The notes: generated by a model not told the origin, from the sequence alone. A stretch of DNA of 64,000 nucleotides from Phycisphaerales bacterium (GCA_022446905.1 JAKVBT010000005.1:304805-368804); one strand, 5' to 3'. Shown: positions 44,216-54,074, numbered from the stretch's first letter. Numbers and translations are program-made.

Positions 44216-44998
44216 ATGACCATTGGTGGCAAGTTGATTCTTCTGGGATTCGGTGGTGCACTGATTTTGCTTGTAGTGGTATTTGGCGGGGGTCCCGCTG
44301 TGCAGCAGGCAGTGCAACCAGCAGCATCAGCCATACGCACGACCAGCCTTGCAGTCACAGAAGTTAGTCCTCGTGTCCAAGAGCCCATTGGGTCATCGAA
44401 TGTGGAGGAGTCATCATCTGCTTCGGTGCTGCGGCAGTTGGTTGGTCCAGTCCGCAGTCATAGGCCTCATGACTTCCAGCCGATGGTGACTCTGCCATCC
44501 GATCAAGATGACTCTGTGGTGGTGATGGGTATGCCCATTCCTGCCCAGCACGCGCCCGCGCCGCTTGACCCAGCGCGGGCTGTGCATACGGTCGCAGCCA
44601 CCGACCAACCAGCGTCCTCAGTTGGTCCGCGTCGATACACCATTAAGCCTGGGGATACGCTCTCAGAGATCGCTTGGAGTGAACTTGGCAGTGCTCAGTT
44701 ATGGACCATGATTGTGGAGGCCAATCCTGGTTTGGACCCAAATCGTTTACGCGTTGGTGGGACGGTCCGTATTCCAGCACTGCGAGCAACGCCAGCTTCG
44801 ACCACGGCTGCCAAGTCAGCCAATTCATTGACCTCCGGTCGTACCCACACGGTGGCTGCTGGAGATTCGCTCTCGTCGGTGGCCATCGCCTACTACGAGA
44901 ATGCCGATCGGTGGCATGACGTTTACATGGCCAATGCCACCTTGCTGCAAGGTGATCCGGACCGGCTTCAATTGGGCATGGTCTTAGTGATCCCCTAA
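44216..44998 (+). CDS. Membrane-anchored protein with two LysM domains
   Basis: This 260-residue protein has an N-terminal membrane helix or signal anchor (LILLGFGGALILLVVVFGGG) and a low-complexity linker. Two LysM repeats follow: RYTIKPGDTLSEIAWSELGS to TVRIP, and HTVAAGDSLSSVAIAYYEN to LVIP at the C-terminus. LysM binds peptidoglycan glycan chains, so the protein is probably periplasmic. The gene lies 86 bases after secDF. Its last 15 bases overlap the 3' end of the convergent aldo/keto reductase. Confidence 0.88.
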   Translation: MTIGGKLILLGFGGALILLVVVFGGGPAVQQAVQPAASAIRTTSLAVTEVSPRVQEPIGSSNVEESSSASVLRQLVGPVRSHRPHDFQPMVTLPSDQDDSVVVMGMPIPAQHAPAPLDPARAVHTVAATDQPASSVGPRRYTIKPGDTLSEIAWSELGSAQLWTMIVEANPGLDPNRLRVGGTVRIPALRATPASTTAAKSANSLTSGRTHTVAAGDSLSSVAIAYYENADRWHDVYMANATLLQGDPDRLQLGMVLVIP

Positions 44999-45766
44999 AC
45001 GAGGCTCGCTTTCAGGCGACTCCAGCACGCCGCAATTGGCGTGCATCCGCGTGGGGGACAGGCTGCCAATCACGGCGGCATCTGCGTGGGACATCGACTC
45101 CTTGAGTGCTGACTGCGGGTCAGCGGCATGGCCGCTGGCGAGCACCTTCTTGGCAAGTACGCCCAGTCCAGTGGATCGAGCAGAGGCCATGACCGATTCG
45201 TGGGAACGATCAAGTGGATGCCAGGGGCACATGAGGACATCTGCCCACGCCAGGGCCAAGCCAGCACCTTCCGGGGTCTTGCCAGATAGGCCAATGGCCC
45301 GCGTTTTTCCCTCAGCCTTGATCGATTTGAGCGTCTCAATCAAATCGGTTTCACGCTGGATCCACTCGTCTCGACCATCTGAATGAATCAGAAGGATGTC
45401 GAGATGGTCGGTGCCAAGCCGGCGAAGCGAGGCTTCCACTGAACGTCGAGCCGCAGCGCCGGTGAAGTCAAAGTGGCTACGTCCATCCTGAAACTGCTCG
45501 CCAACTTTGCTTGAGAGCACAACTTCCTGACGTCGGTTTGCCAAGGCAATGCCCAGGCGTGATTCGGAAAGCCCGTAGGCTGGAGCCGTGTCAATCAGCG
45601 TGATTCCAAGATCCAGCATCGCAAGCACAATGTCGCAGGCTTCCTGATCACTTGGCAGATCAAACGACGCGGGATACTTGACGTCAATATTGCGCCCAAG
45701 TTTGACTGTGCCCCAGCCAAGAGCGCTGGTTGTTAGGCCGGTCCTGCCGAGGGAGCGGTACTCCAT
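44984..45766 (-). CDS. Aldo/keto reductase
   Basis: This 260-residue NADPH-dependent oxidoreductase has the AKR tetrad region: the Asp in LIDTAPAYGLSE, the Tyr of that motif, Lys in LSSKVG, and His in DILLIHSDG. It opens with EYRSLGRTGLTTSALGWGT. It is slightly shorter than full AKRs (about 300). The 3' end overlaps LysM antisense by 15 bases, and its 5' end overlaps the FAD oxidoreductase gene by 34 bases. The substrate is unknown. Confidence 0.88.
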   Translation of the reverse strand: MEYRSLGRTGLTTSALGWGTVKLGRNIDVKYPASFDLPSDQEACDIVLAMLDLGITLIDTAPAYGLSESRLGIALANRRQEVVLSSKVGEQFQDGRSHFDFTGAAARRSVEASLRRLGTDHLDILLIHSDGRDEWIQRETDLIETLKSIKAEGKTRAIGLSGKTPEGAGLALAWADVLMCPWHPLDRSHESVMASARSTGLGVLAKKVLASGHAADPQSALKESMSHADAAVIGSLSPTRMHANCGVLESPESEPRLGDH

Positions 45767-46950
45767 GAGTCAATCTCCTCCCATGGCGGCTGGGCAACCG
45801 GTGGGGTGGCTTGATCCGCAACTGGGCTTGAGGTGTGGGAAGGCCTGGGAACTGGTGGTGAGCTCAACTTCTCCAACAGTTCGTCCACGAGTAGCGGCGC
45901 AAGGGCCAACTTCGTAGGCCAGGCCGTGAGGATGCAACCGTCTTCACGCAGGCCAGGAAGATCAGGTCGGTATCCATCTTCGTCGGATTGTTCGGCCCGA
46001 TGTGCTTCATAGGTTGCCCACTGGAGGGCATCAACTGGGCAGGATGGAAGGGCTGTTCGAAGTGACTTCGCCGCTAACTCAATGGTGTCTTGCGGGGTCA
46101 TCTTCACACCCTGCTCAGCGAGATCGCCACCTATTTGCCATACGAGCTCGCCATCGGTGGCCTCAGCGCTGGTGATGGTGAGCCATGGCTTGCCGCCACG
46201 CACGCAGTGGCCATGCAAGGGAGTGCTGACCCCACGGACCATGACCATGCGGAGGGGGCGTATCTGCTGGGCTGTGGCATCAAGACCGGCCATGGATCGC
46301 AGTGGGCCATTGCCTTGGCCCGCAGCCAGTACGACACGTGCAGCTCGCCAGGTGAGTCCGGATTGAGTCGTCACCGTTACCCCGGCGTCTTTCTGTTCAA
46401 GGGCGATGACCTCATCTAGGGCGAGTCGATCATGATGCCGGTCTGCAAGGCACTGCAACATGCTTTGTGGGTCAAGGACAGGCTCATGCATCGTCAGGAC
46501 TGGGCCAGTCACACCTTGTAATGCTGGGGGGTAGTCTTCTGCCGAAACACGCTTGGGCCTAGAACGGAGCGCTAGCCGGGCGCCAAGCAGGCCAAGCAGT
46601 GAACTGGCAGAACGGGTGGACCAGAGGTAACAGTTGTCCGAGCGAATGGCCACGGCGCTTAAATCGGTATCTCCTGTGCCATCAAACATAGCGCGCCAGC
46701 GATTGGGCATATCACGGATGGCGCGCGATGCCGCATTCGCGCGGCCACCAAGGGCATACTTGAGCCCCCCATGAATGATGCCCTGAGCCTGAATCGTCTG
46801 GCCATGTCCAAGCGCATTGCGTTCGATCAGGCAGACCTGGTAGCCCTGCTGGTGGAGCCGATCAAGCAGCAACATGCCTGTGACGCCCCCGCCGATGATC
46901 AGTATGTCGACCTCTCGGGTGGATTCCCCTAATTGTCTCGCGGCAGTCAC
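45733..46950 (-). CDS. FAD-dependent oxidoreductase (DAO/GlpD-like)
   Basis: This protein of about 405 residues has the dinucleotide-binding motif DILIIGGGVTGMLLLDRL near its start, then QVCLIERN and an IQAQGIIHGGLKYAL segment, as in glycerol-3-phosphate dehydrogenase and other DAO-family flavoenzymes. The C-terminus is a proline-rich tail (SSPPVPRPSHTSSPVADQ). I chose GTG 46950, 14 residues before the Rossmann motif; the frame is open to 47133, which would cross into the divergent hydrolase. It overlaps the aldo/keto reductase by 34 bases, so the two may act together on a substrate, but this is inferred. Confidence 0.8.
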   Translation of the reverse strand: MTAARQLGESTREVDILIIGGGVTGMLLLDRLHQQGYQVCLIERNALGHGQTIQAQGIIHGGLKYALGGRANAASRAIRDMPNRWRAMFDGTGDTDLSAVAIRSDNCYLWSTRSASSLLGLLGARLALRSRPKRVSAEDYPPALQGVTGPVLTMHEPVLDPQSMLQCLADRHHDRLALDEVIALEQKDAGVTVTTQSGLTWRAARVVLAAGQGNGPLRSMAGLDATAQQIRPLRMVMVRGVSTPLHGHCVRGGKPWLTITSAEATDGELVWQIGGDLAEQGVKMTPQDTIELAAKSLRTALPSCPVDALQWATYEAHRAEQSDEDGYRPDLPGLREDGCILTAWPTKLALAPLLVDELLEKLSSPPVPRPSHTSSPVADQATPPVAQPPWEEIDSWSTAPSAGPA

Positions 46951-47092
46951 GTCGGCATGGTGGGGGAGGGATGGCACGGCGTCAACCTCGTGGCCCCAGT
47001 TGCCCGCTGGTATGGTGCGGGCGGGTACTGAGGCACACACAGTGCGTGTCTGCTCATAGTGCGTGACGGCAGTGAGGAATACGAGGTCCGAG

Positions 47093-47938
47093 ATGGTGAC
47101 GGAGTGGTCAATTCCTGGAAGTGATGAGTTCACAATCCATGGAAGTACTCACCTTCCGGCAGGAGATGCCAATGGTGTGGTCATCATTGTGCACGGGTAT
47201 ATGGGCTTCAAGGAATATGGGATGTTCCCTTGGCTGGCCTCGCAGATCTGTGATCAGGGCGCCATTGTGCATCGCATCAATCTCTCACACTCCGGTATGG
47301 AGCACGGGCAGGGGGGATTCAACGATGAGGCCTTTCGGCGTGGCACATGGAATGCTGCTGTAGAAGACATCGTCCGGGTTGTTGGTTGCGTACAGGAAGG
47401 GGTGCTTGCTGGCCAAGGCAAGGGCATCATCCTGCTGGGGCACAGCCGTGGCGGTTCGTCCTGCTTACTGGCAGCTGGCCGACATGGCGGCGATCCGCTT
47501 ATGCAAATGGTCTGTGGCATTGTTTCGCTCAGTGCGCCTGCCTCGCTACGAAGGTTTCGCGATGACGCTTGGGCCACCCTTGAATCAGGCCAGCCATTCA
47601 TATTGCGCTCTAATCGAACAGGCCAGAATCTGCATGTCGATCCCATCTGGCTGGAATCTCAATTGGCGGATCCCGCGGGGCACGATCTATTGGCTCAGGT
47701 TGGCGAGGTCATTGTGCCCATCGTGCTGATTCATGGGTCAGAGGACGCCACCGTCTCAGCCAGTGATGCTGTTTCCCTTGCGTCTGCCAATCCCGGGGCG
47801 AGCACCGTGCACATCATTGAAGGTGCGGATCATGTATTCCAGACGCCCAATCCATTCCCACCTGATGCCCCTGCCAGCCCTGCCTTGCAGTCGATGTGGT
47901 GCTATCTCAGTGAGACTTTGGCTGATTGGTTCCAGTAG
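47093..47938 (+). CDS. Alpha/beta-hydrolase
   Basis: This 281-residue cytosolic protein has the hydrolase oxyanion region VVIIVHGYMGFKEYG, a nucleophile elbow LLGHSRGGSS, a later Asp in IHGSEDATVS, and the terminal His in IEGADHVFQ. The substrate is unknown. GTG 47063 is in frame, but ATG 47093 is the better start. It is convergent with smc, with 18 bases between stops. Confidence 0.85.
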   Translation: MVTEWSIPGSDEFTIHGSTHLPAGDANGVVIIVHGYMGFKEYGMFPWLASQICDQGAIVHRINLSHSGMEHGQGGFNDEAFRRGTWNAAVEDIVRVVGCVQEGVLAGQGKGIILLGHSRGGSSCLLAAGRHGGDPLMQMVCGIVSLSAPASLRRFRDDAWATLESGQPFILRSNRTGQNLHVDPIWLESQLADPAGHDLLAQVGEVIVPIVLIHGSEDATVSASDAVSLASANPGASTVHIIEGADHVFQTPNPFPPDAPASPALQSMWCYLSETLADWFQ

Positions 47939-47956
47939 GCGCGGTGGCAGCGCGAT

Positions 47957-50900
47957 TCAGGATGCTGGGACGCTGACGTCGCGGTCAATGGTGACCGTTT
48001 CGACAATTGGCGAGTCAACGGGTTCTTCAGCCTGCAGTTCTTCTGTTGCCCGTTGCGTGGCCGCCTGACTGATTTTGCCACCATCACCAACCTCGTCGAC
48101 GCGAACGGTGACACGCTTGGACACGCCACGTTGCGGTTGGGTCACTCCATAGAGTCGATCGCATGTAAGCATGGACTGCTTGTTGTGGGTAATGATGATG
48201 AAGTGACTCTTGTCGAGGAATTGATCGATGGTCGAGCAGAAGCGTCCAACGTTGGCATCATCAAGGGCGGCATCGACTTCGTCGAGGATGCAGAATGGGG
48301 CGGGGCGTGATTTGAAGATGGCCAAGAGCAGGGCTACAGCGGTCATGGTCTTTTCGCCGCCTGAGAGTTGGCTAATGACTCGCGGCTCCTTGCCAGGCGG
48401 CTTGGCCTTGATCTCTATGCCCGATTCGAGCATGTCAACATGGCCATCTTCGTCCTCAACAAGGTACAAGTCTGCACTGCCACCACCAAAGAGTTGTCGG
48501 AACATGCCCTGTGGACCAGCAAAGTGTGACTTGACTGCTTCGAAGGTCTCAGCGAATCGTGTTTTGCTGGCTTCTTCCAATTCTGCGATAAGCGATTCGA
48601 GTTGCTCGCGGGCTTGATCAATGTCAGCGACCTGGGCAATGAGATCTTCATTGCGTTGTTCAAGGTTTCGCTCTTCCTCAATCGAGTCGAGGTTGATGTT
48701 CCCCAGGGCCTTGATTTCATCTCTGAGTCTGGCAATCTCAACTTTCGCAGCATCGCGATCGACTTCTGCAGTCTTGTGTTCACGCCCTGTCTTCCATGCA
48801 GCGAGGCCTGCGGGCAAATCCAAGCCGAGTTCTTCGGTGATGCGCTCTTCGAGGTTCTCGCGATTGAGTTCGGCCTCACGTCGGCTCAACTCCAAAGCAT
48901 GGTGATCACGCTCAAGGATCTTGGTGCGCTGTTGGGCATCTTGCAGTTCCCTTGATCGTTCTGCGAGGGAAACCCGTGCAGTTGTCATCGCTTCGTCGAG
49001 TTCGCCCATCTGACGCTGGGCTTGATCGCGTGCGTTGGTATCGGTTCGGACTTGCATGGCAGCAGCATCAATGGCGGCGCTTTGCTGGTCGAGCTGAGCA
49101 CTTCTTCGAGTGACTTGTTCTCGCAAACTGGTGCATCGATCTTCAATCTCATCTGCGGCAGCTTGCACATGTCGGGCTTCTCGTAGGCTTGCCTGATGTT
49201 GTTCTGACAATTTGCCAAGGTCAACTCGGTGGGCGGCGCAGGCTTCTTGGGCTCCATGCTGATTGGCTCGTGCGGCTTCCATGGCAGACTCAGCTTCTTC
49301 GATGGATGATTCATGGCTTGATAGGGAAGCCGAGGCGTCATCGACAGCCTGTTGCTGTTGGGTCTGCTGAGTAGTTAGTTCGGCAACGCGATCGCGCTGG
49401 TCGCGATCTTCGGCATCAAGCTCACGACGTTGGCGTTGCAGGCGTTCAATATCCGATTCGATGCCCTGTAGGGCATAGTCAAGGTCAACAACGCGATTGC
49501 TAGCCGCTTGTAGTTGCTCGGCCGCATCACGGCGGCGGAGATCCGCTTCAGTAGATGCTTGTCGGATGCTCCCGAGATCGCGATCCAAAGCGGCGATTCG
49601 GACATCATGGCCCGCAACGGTGGCTTCGAGTTCCTCCATCTCCATTCGACGGGAAATCCAGCCGCCAGCAGCAGGCCGACCAATGCGAATCCGGCCATCA
49701 GCTTCGACCAATTGGCCAGTACGGGCTGCAACGCGCCAGCCCTTTGCTGCCATCGACAATGCTTGCTCAAAGGTGTCCACCACCAGCGATTTGTGCAGCA
49801 GTCGGTGGGCCACAGCCTGTGCATGTGCTGCGATGTCGAGCAGGTCCAGTGCCGATCTTGCGCTATCGGGGGGGGATTCGTGCTCCTCGTTTCCAGAAGA
49901 ATTCGCTACTGCGATCACCAGGCTGAGGGATTCCTCGCGACACCATTGCACAAGGCGATTGGCGGCTTGGTCGTTGGCCACCAGAACAATCTCCAAGTCT
50001 CGGCCAAGAATGGACTCAACCAGTTCAGCGTGCTCGCGCTGGGTGCTGATTGCATCGCCAAGTACGCCAAGTACATCCGGATCGCCCTTTTCGAGCACAC
50101 GTTTGACGTCGTCTCCGAGGCCTTCATGGGCGTGCTGCATTTCATCCAGCAAGTGCAGCCGCGAGCCTGCAGCAGCGCGGTCATGACGAACATCTGCAAG
50201 GGAATCGGCCAATGCATTGATGCGCTGTCCGAGTTCAGTGGCATCATCATCATGGCGCCGCAGATCCTGCTCAGCATTTTCGACTCGGCGTCGAGCCTCC
50301 TCAAGGGACTGCCTGCTTGCTCCACGACGGGCATTGGTGTCGGCCACAGAGGTTTCATTTGCAGTAATTCGTTCGGCGGTGCGTTGTCGAGCTTCTGCGA
50401 TTGAGTTGAGGCGATCTTGGGTAGTGTCGATCCGTGTTCTTGCAGCGGCGAGGGTGGCAGCAACTTCATCCCGTCGAGAACGAGTCATCCGGAGTTCTTC
50501 GGCCCGTTGATCAACCATATGGGCAGCATGGGCAGCGGCATCAGTGAGCGTGGCTGTGGCTGCTTCTGCCACCTCGACTGCCAGCGCAGCTTCGCTGGCA
50601 TCCTTGGAGAGCTTTTCAACTTGATCAGCGGTCTCCGCAAGGCGTTTTTCAAGGTCCTGTAGATCTGTCCGGTCGGTGCTGATCTGAGATGTCGTCTCAG
50701 CATGTTGGCGCTTGGTCAATTCGATACGCTGGGTGGCTTGTTCAATTTTGCTGCTGTGTTCTGCAGCAGCGCGTTCCAATTCTCGGTGGCGTGCATCAAG
50801 TTCATGGGACTGGATTTCGATTTCTTGCTTGGTCGCCTCAAGTGTGGCCAGGCTCTCTTCAAGCGTTCGTCGCTGGGAGGCCAGATCGGTCAGGCGGCTT

Positions 50901-51667
50901 GTCAGTCCCATGAGTCGGGATTGCAACTCGTCAAACTGATCGAAGGCAAGGTCAGTTCGAAACAGCCGATATTGCTCGTCGAGTTCCTGGAACGTGCGTG
51001 CCTTCTTGGCCTGCCCGCGCACCATGCGGAGCCGACGTTCAGTGTTTTCAAGCTTTTCACGGACACGCACGAGATTGACCTGGGTACGCTCCAGCTTGCG
51101 TTGCGCCTCGACACGCCGCACCTTGAATTTTGCGACTCCAGCTGCTTCCTCAAGAATGGTGCGTCGCTCAACAGGGCTGGCTTGCAAGATGGCTGCAACT
51201 CGCCCCTGTTCGATGATGCAGTAGGCGGCGTTGCCAATGCCAGTGTCAAGGAAGAGATCCTTGATGTCCTTCAGTCGAACTTTGTGGTCATTGATGAGGT
51301 ATTCGCTGCGACCATCGCGGTACAGCCGTCGAGCCACAGCAACTTCATCTGTGTCGATGTGGAGTCCACGTCGATCCTCTGGAAGGCGTGCATTGGGATT
51401 GGTCAGAGGGTTGGCGAAGGTCAGTGTGACTGAGGCCATGCCCAACGGCTTGCGGCCTGCAGAGCCTGCAAAGATGACGTCCAACATGGCCCCGCCGCGT
51501 AAGCTTTTGGCAGAGCGTTCACCAAGAACCCATTTGACTGCATCAACCACATTTGACTTGCCGCAGCCATTAGGACCGACGATGCCGACCTTGGGTTCGT
51601 CAAAACGAAACTCCACCGTGTCGGCGAATGACTTGAATCCGGATACAGTGACCTTGGTGAGACGCAT
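47957..51667 (-). CDS. smc: Chromosome segregation/condensation ATPase SMC
   Basis: This 1236-residue protein is SMC. The N-terminal head has MRLTKVTVSGFKSFADTVEF and GPNGCGKSNVVDAVKWVLGE. Long coiled coils and a central hinge (GVLGDAISTQREHAEL) follow. The C-terminal head has ISQLSGGEKTMTAVALLLAIF and CILDEVDAALDDANV. It bridges DNA in chromosome condensation with ScpA/ScpB, which are not in the window. The frame extends to 51757, but SMC sequence starts at ATG 51667. Identity is certain; domain lengths are typical. Confidence 0.97.
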   Translation of the reverse strand: MRLTKVTVSGFKSFADTVEFRFDEPKVGIVGPNGCGKSNVVDAVKWVLGERSAKSLRGGAMLDVIFAGSAGRKPLGMASVTLTFANPLTNPNARLPEDRRGLHIDTDEVAVARRLYRDGRSEYLINDHKVRLKDIKDLFLDTGIGNAAYCIIEQGRVAAILQASPVERRTILEEAAGVAKFKVRRVEAQRKLERTQVNLVRVREKLENTERRLRMVRGQAKKARTFQELDEQYRLFRTDLAFDQFDELQSRLMGLTSRLTDLASQRRTLEESLATLEATKQEIEIQSHELDARHRELERAAAEHSSKIEQATQRIELTKRQHAETTSQISTDRTDLQDLEKRLAETADQVEKLSKDASEAALAVEVAEAATATLTDAAAHAAHMVDQRAEELRMTRSRRDEVAATLAAARTRIDTTQDRLNSIAEARQRTAERITANETSVADTNARRGASRQSLEEARRRVENAEQDLRRHDDDATELGQRINALADSLADVRHDRAAAGSRLHLLDEMQHAHEGLGDDVKRVLEKGDPDVLGVLGDAISTQREHAELVESILGRDLEIVLVANDQAANRLVQWCREESLSLVIAVANSSGNEEHESPPDSARSALDLLDIAAHAQAVAHRLLHKSLVVDTFEQALSMAAKGWRVAARTGQLVEADGRIRIGRPAAGGWISRRMEMEELEATVAGHDVRIAALDRDLGSIRQASTEADLRRRDAAEQLQAASNRVVDLDYALQGIESDIERLQRQRRELDAEDRDQRDRVAELTTQQTQQQQAVDDASASLSSHESSIEEAESAMEAARANQHGAQEACAAHRVDLGKLSEQHQASLREARHVQAAADEIEDRCTSLREQVTRRSAQLDQQSAAIDAAAMQVRTDTNARDQAQRQMGELDEAMTTARVSLAERSRELQDAQQRTKILERDHHALELSRREAELNRENLEERITEELGLDLPAGLAAWKTGREHKTAEVDRDAAKVEIARLRDEIKALGNINLDSIEEERNLEQRNEDLIAQVADIDQAREQLESLIAELEEASKTRFAETFEAVKSHFAGPQGMFRQLFGGGSADLYLVEDEDGHVDMLESGIEIKAKPPGKEPRVISQLSGGEKTMTAVALLLAIFKSRPAPFCILDEVDAALDDANVGRFCSTIDQFLDKSHFIIITHNKQSMLTCDRLYGVTQPQRGVSKRVTVRVDEVGDGGKISQAATQRATEELQAEEPVDSPIVETVTIDRDVSVPAS

Positions 51668-51727
51668 TGGTGACGAGGGCCTCCTTGCCCATGCCGCCGG
51701 GCTTTCGCCGGCATTCCACACCTCATC

Positions 51728-51750
51728 CTGATCCAAACACTTTGGATCAG
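51728..51750. repeat. Perfect 10-bp inverted repeat upstream of smc
   Basis: CTGATCCAAA (51728-51737) pairs with TTTGGATCAG (51741-51750) around a 3-base spacer. It lies between the FlgI-like stop and smc start. It may terminate the upstream gene or act as an operator for smc; no T tract follows. Confidence 0.55.
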
Positions 51751-51834
51751 AGGCCATCCCGACCGTGTGGTGGCCCCCACTATATGTCGATCGGTCCGGT
51801 ATTGAAACGCCAAGATCGCTCAGAATCGCGTCTC

Positions 51835-53664
51835 TTAGGGGTTCGGGGCGAGCTGGCCGCTGCTGAACTCGGGCCGTGGGCGGTAGGTCGACAGGGCACC
51901 AGCACGTCTCAATTCAGCCATGGCCCGATCCTGCTCGGCTTTGAAATCCACCGGCAGGAAGCCTGCAGTCCATATGCCGTGGAGTGTGCCCACAACACGG
52001 CTGTATGGTAAATCCAAGCCTGGGAGGGGGTCCTCCACGGTGGGGGTGTGGGCGAGCAGCAAAATAAAGCCTTGCAGGTCTGGAGAGATGCGGTCGATGA
52101 CCATTGATCCGCCCGGTCCGGTTCGAGAAAGAACCTCGATCAAATCCTCCTCAGGATCATCTTTGATCAGCATTTCGTTGTCCCAGAGCCCCAGGGTGAT
52201 CGGTCGGTCGATCTGAAGATCTTCCCCAAAAAGCACGATCCGGGGTTCCTGAGTCTGGGTGACATAGATGGTGCTGTAACTGGAAGGCACCTGATGGAGG
52301 GCAAACCGATCTCCAACCATGCTCCGTCGAATAAGCGTGCTGCCACGTTTCTCGAGGGCTTCATAGGCACGGAAGCGCACTTCAATGTCATCATCTTCGA
52401 GCAGTTGACGCAAGGCAGCGTCACTACGCGGTTCCCGTGGCAGTTTGCTCAACAAGTAGGCTGCTTCGAGGCGCTCAGCCACCAGTTCAGACTGCGTCAT
52501 GATTCGCAGTTCTTCGCCAACCTGTGGGTCCGCCAAATCAGCACCCGATCTCAAGGAAGCCAAGCGTGGTCCTTGTTCGGGGAAGTCATACAGTTCCCGT
52601 ATAGCAGGCAGTGCCGCTGGGCCAAGCGCCACCCAACGCCAGTAGGCAGTCGCAGCGCCGGAGGGGTCCTTGATCAGCGACCTGCGGATTGAATCGGCAA
52701 TGCTCTCGATGTCAATCTGCCGAATGGTGATATGTTGGAGGATTCGAACAAATCGATCTGGATCGTCGCGATAGGAAGGTGGAATGGTGATTTCCAGAAG
52801 GCCATCGTTGACGCCGGCTGCTGACTGCCTGCGTTGTCCACGCTCAATAGGGAATCGCCGATTGATGGCATTTTGAATTGTGCGAATGCGGGTGTGGCTT
52901 GGGGTATAGAGTTGGAGTTTGATTGGACTGTCTTCGACGGCTTCGCCTCCGTCCAAGATTCGGCCATTTCTCAGATTCAGTTCTCCCCGTTCCGCAGCTT
53001 CCTCACTGACAAATGGGTTGAGGAAGATTGGACCTCGGGCGACTGCCAATCGCCGTGCTTGCTTGCTGCCAGTTAAGAGCGGTCCCGGCCGCAGGTCTGT
53101 GGTGTACAACTGGCCCCCTTCAAGGCTCGTTGTTCCTGTACGAGGATCTGCCGAGATTCGCACATCAAAGGTAGTTCCTGGCTGAATCTCAGGGAGCCGA
53201 CCCGAGGCAACTGGTGGAGTGCGTGTGCGGCCGACTGCACCGGGTGGCAGGATCGCTTCCACGATGACCACGGCAGTGTCTTGGGAGTCGAGCAACATCT
53301 CTGGAGTGATGTGCCCAAAGCCGGATCGCTCACTCCCTACACCATGGCGGGCCATGATCTCCAGCATATGCGCGCGAACGGTGGGGGGGATGTCTCTGGA
53401 TCCAGTCCCTGCTAAGCCAGTGACGAGGCCATAGCCACGAACGACTGTTGGCACATAACTGGCATTGGAGCGATCATCCCATCCCATCGTTGCTGTTTCA
53501 GCCCCGACCGTGCCTCTGCTGAGTTGATCCCGCTGCATGCCATCAAGATCGCGGATGCTCGAAGCCCCACGAGGGCGGGGGCCAGCACGTTCAATATGGC
53601 TGCATCCCGCAACAACCAGAACAGCCGTCAGGCCGATGGTGGCGGCAAGGGCAGACCATCTCAT
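51835..53664 (-). CDS. FlgI (flagellar P-ring)-like lipoprotein with repeat-rich middle
   Basis: This 609-residue protein has a lipoprotein signal (AVLVVAGC). It then has features of flagellar P-ring FlgI: VVRGYGLVTGLAGTGSRD (FlgI has GYGLVVGLNGTGD), VVIVEAILPPGA, TSLEGGQLYTTDLR, and IKLQLYTPSHTRIRTIQNAINRRF. A helical repeat region follows (about 345-440, resembling HEAT-type: DAALRQLLEDDDIEVRFRAYEAL). The C-terminal part is unassigned. No flagellar gene lies nearby and the N-terminus is a lipoprotein rather than a Sec-cleaved P-ring subunit. It probably forms a ring or sheet at the outer membrane of another structure. The start is ATG 53664. Confidence 0.7.
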   Translation of the reverse strand: MRWSALAATIGLTAVLVVAGCSHIERAGPRPRGASSIRDLDGMQRDQLSRGTVGAETATMGWDDRSNASYVPTVVRGYGLVTGLAGTGSRDIPPTVRAHMLEIMARHGVGSERSGFGHITPEMLLDSQDTAVVIVEAILPPGAVGRTRTPPVASGRLPEIQPGTTFDVRISADPRTGTTSLEGGQLYTTDLRPGPLLTGSKQARRLAVARGPIFLNPFVSEEAAERGELNLRNGRILDGGEAVEDSPIKLQLYTPSHTRIRTIQNAINRRFPIERGQRRQSAAGVNDGLLEITIPPSYRDDPDRFVRILQHITIRQIDIESIADSIRRSLIKDPSGAATAYWRWVALGPAALPAIRELYDFPEQGPRLASLRSGADLADPQVGEELRIMTQSELVAERLEAAYLLSKLPREPRSDAALRQLLEDDDIEVRFRAYEALEKRGSTLIRRSMVGDRFALHQVPSSYSTIYVTQTQEPRIVLFGEDLQIDRPITLGLWDNEMLIKDDPEEDLIEVLSRTGPGGSMVIDRISPDLQGFILLLAHTPTVEDPLPGLDLPYSRVVGTLHGIWTAGFLPVDFKAEQDRAMAELRRAGALSTYRPRPEFSSGQLAPNP

Positions 53665-53894
53665 GGGTGGTTTCAGGCCAAGATGTGTGCTCGGCAGTGG
53701 CATGGGCGACCAGGCAGTCTACTCCATACCCGGCATCGACTCGGTCTTAGAGCCTCTCTGAGGGGTGTCAGATCGGGCGACTTCCATGGGACAGTACTGA
53801 TCTCAGGCCGGGTGTTGCAGGAGCCGGATCTCAGTTTGACAAGTCCAAAGAGCCAAGGGATTCAATGCAGCGTGAGTGCTAAGACAGTCTTGAT

Positions 53895-54074
53895 TTAGGC
53901 TGCTGCGGTACGAGCAATGCGTGCTTCGTGATACTGCTGCCATTCCATCGCCTCAGATCGGGTCTCAAACCGCTCTAGGATGACAGGAACTGCACTTCGC
54001 GTGCACACAGCCCACGAATTGCCCAGTTGAATCAGCATGGTGGCCGTCGGTTGGTTCATCATTGAAGTGCTCAT
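53895..54074 (-). CDS. Small conserved-looking protein of 59 residues
   Basis: This minus-strand frame (ATG 54072-54074, TAA 53895-53897) encodes a 59-residue protein. It begins with STSMMNQPTATMLIQLGNSW, and the C-terminal half reads VPVILERFETRSEAMEWQQYHEARIA. The F-E-T-R-S-E-A-x-x-W pattern resembles small DUF2188-type beta-alpha proteins, but this is only by eye. It has no signal or membrane helix. It lies between the FtsK-like and FlgI-like genes on the same strand, behind a hairpin-rich leader. It could be an unrelated single gene. Confidence 0.6.
   Translation of the reverse strand: MSTSMMNQPTATMLIQLGNSWAVCTRSAVPVILERFETRSEAMEWQQYHEARIARTAAA

Noticed and set aside
49514..50404. 296-residue frame on the plus strand
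   Set aside because: It lies fully antisense to smc, and the translation shows no recognisable domain. It is a shadow of the coiled-coil codon bias.
50702..51433. 243-residue plus-strand frame
   Set aside because: Same reason: antisense to the smc N-terminal coiled coil, without homology.
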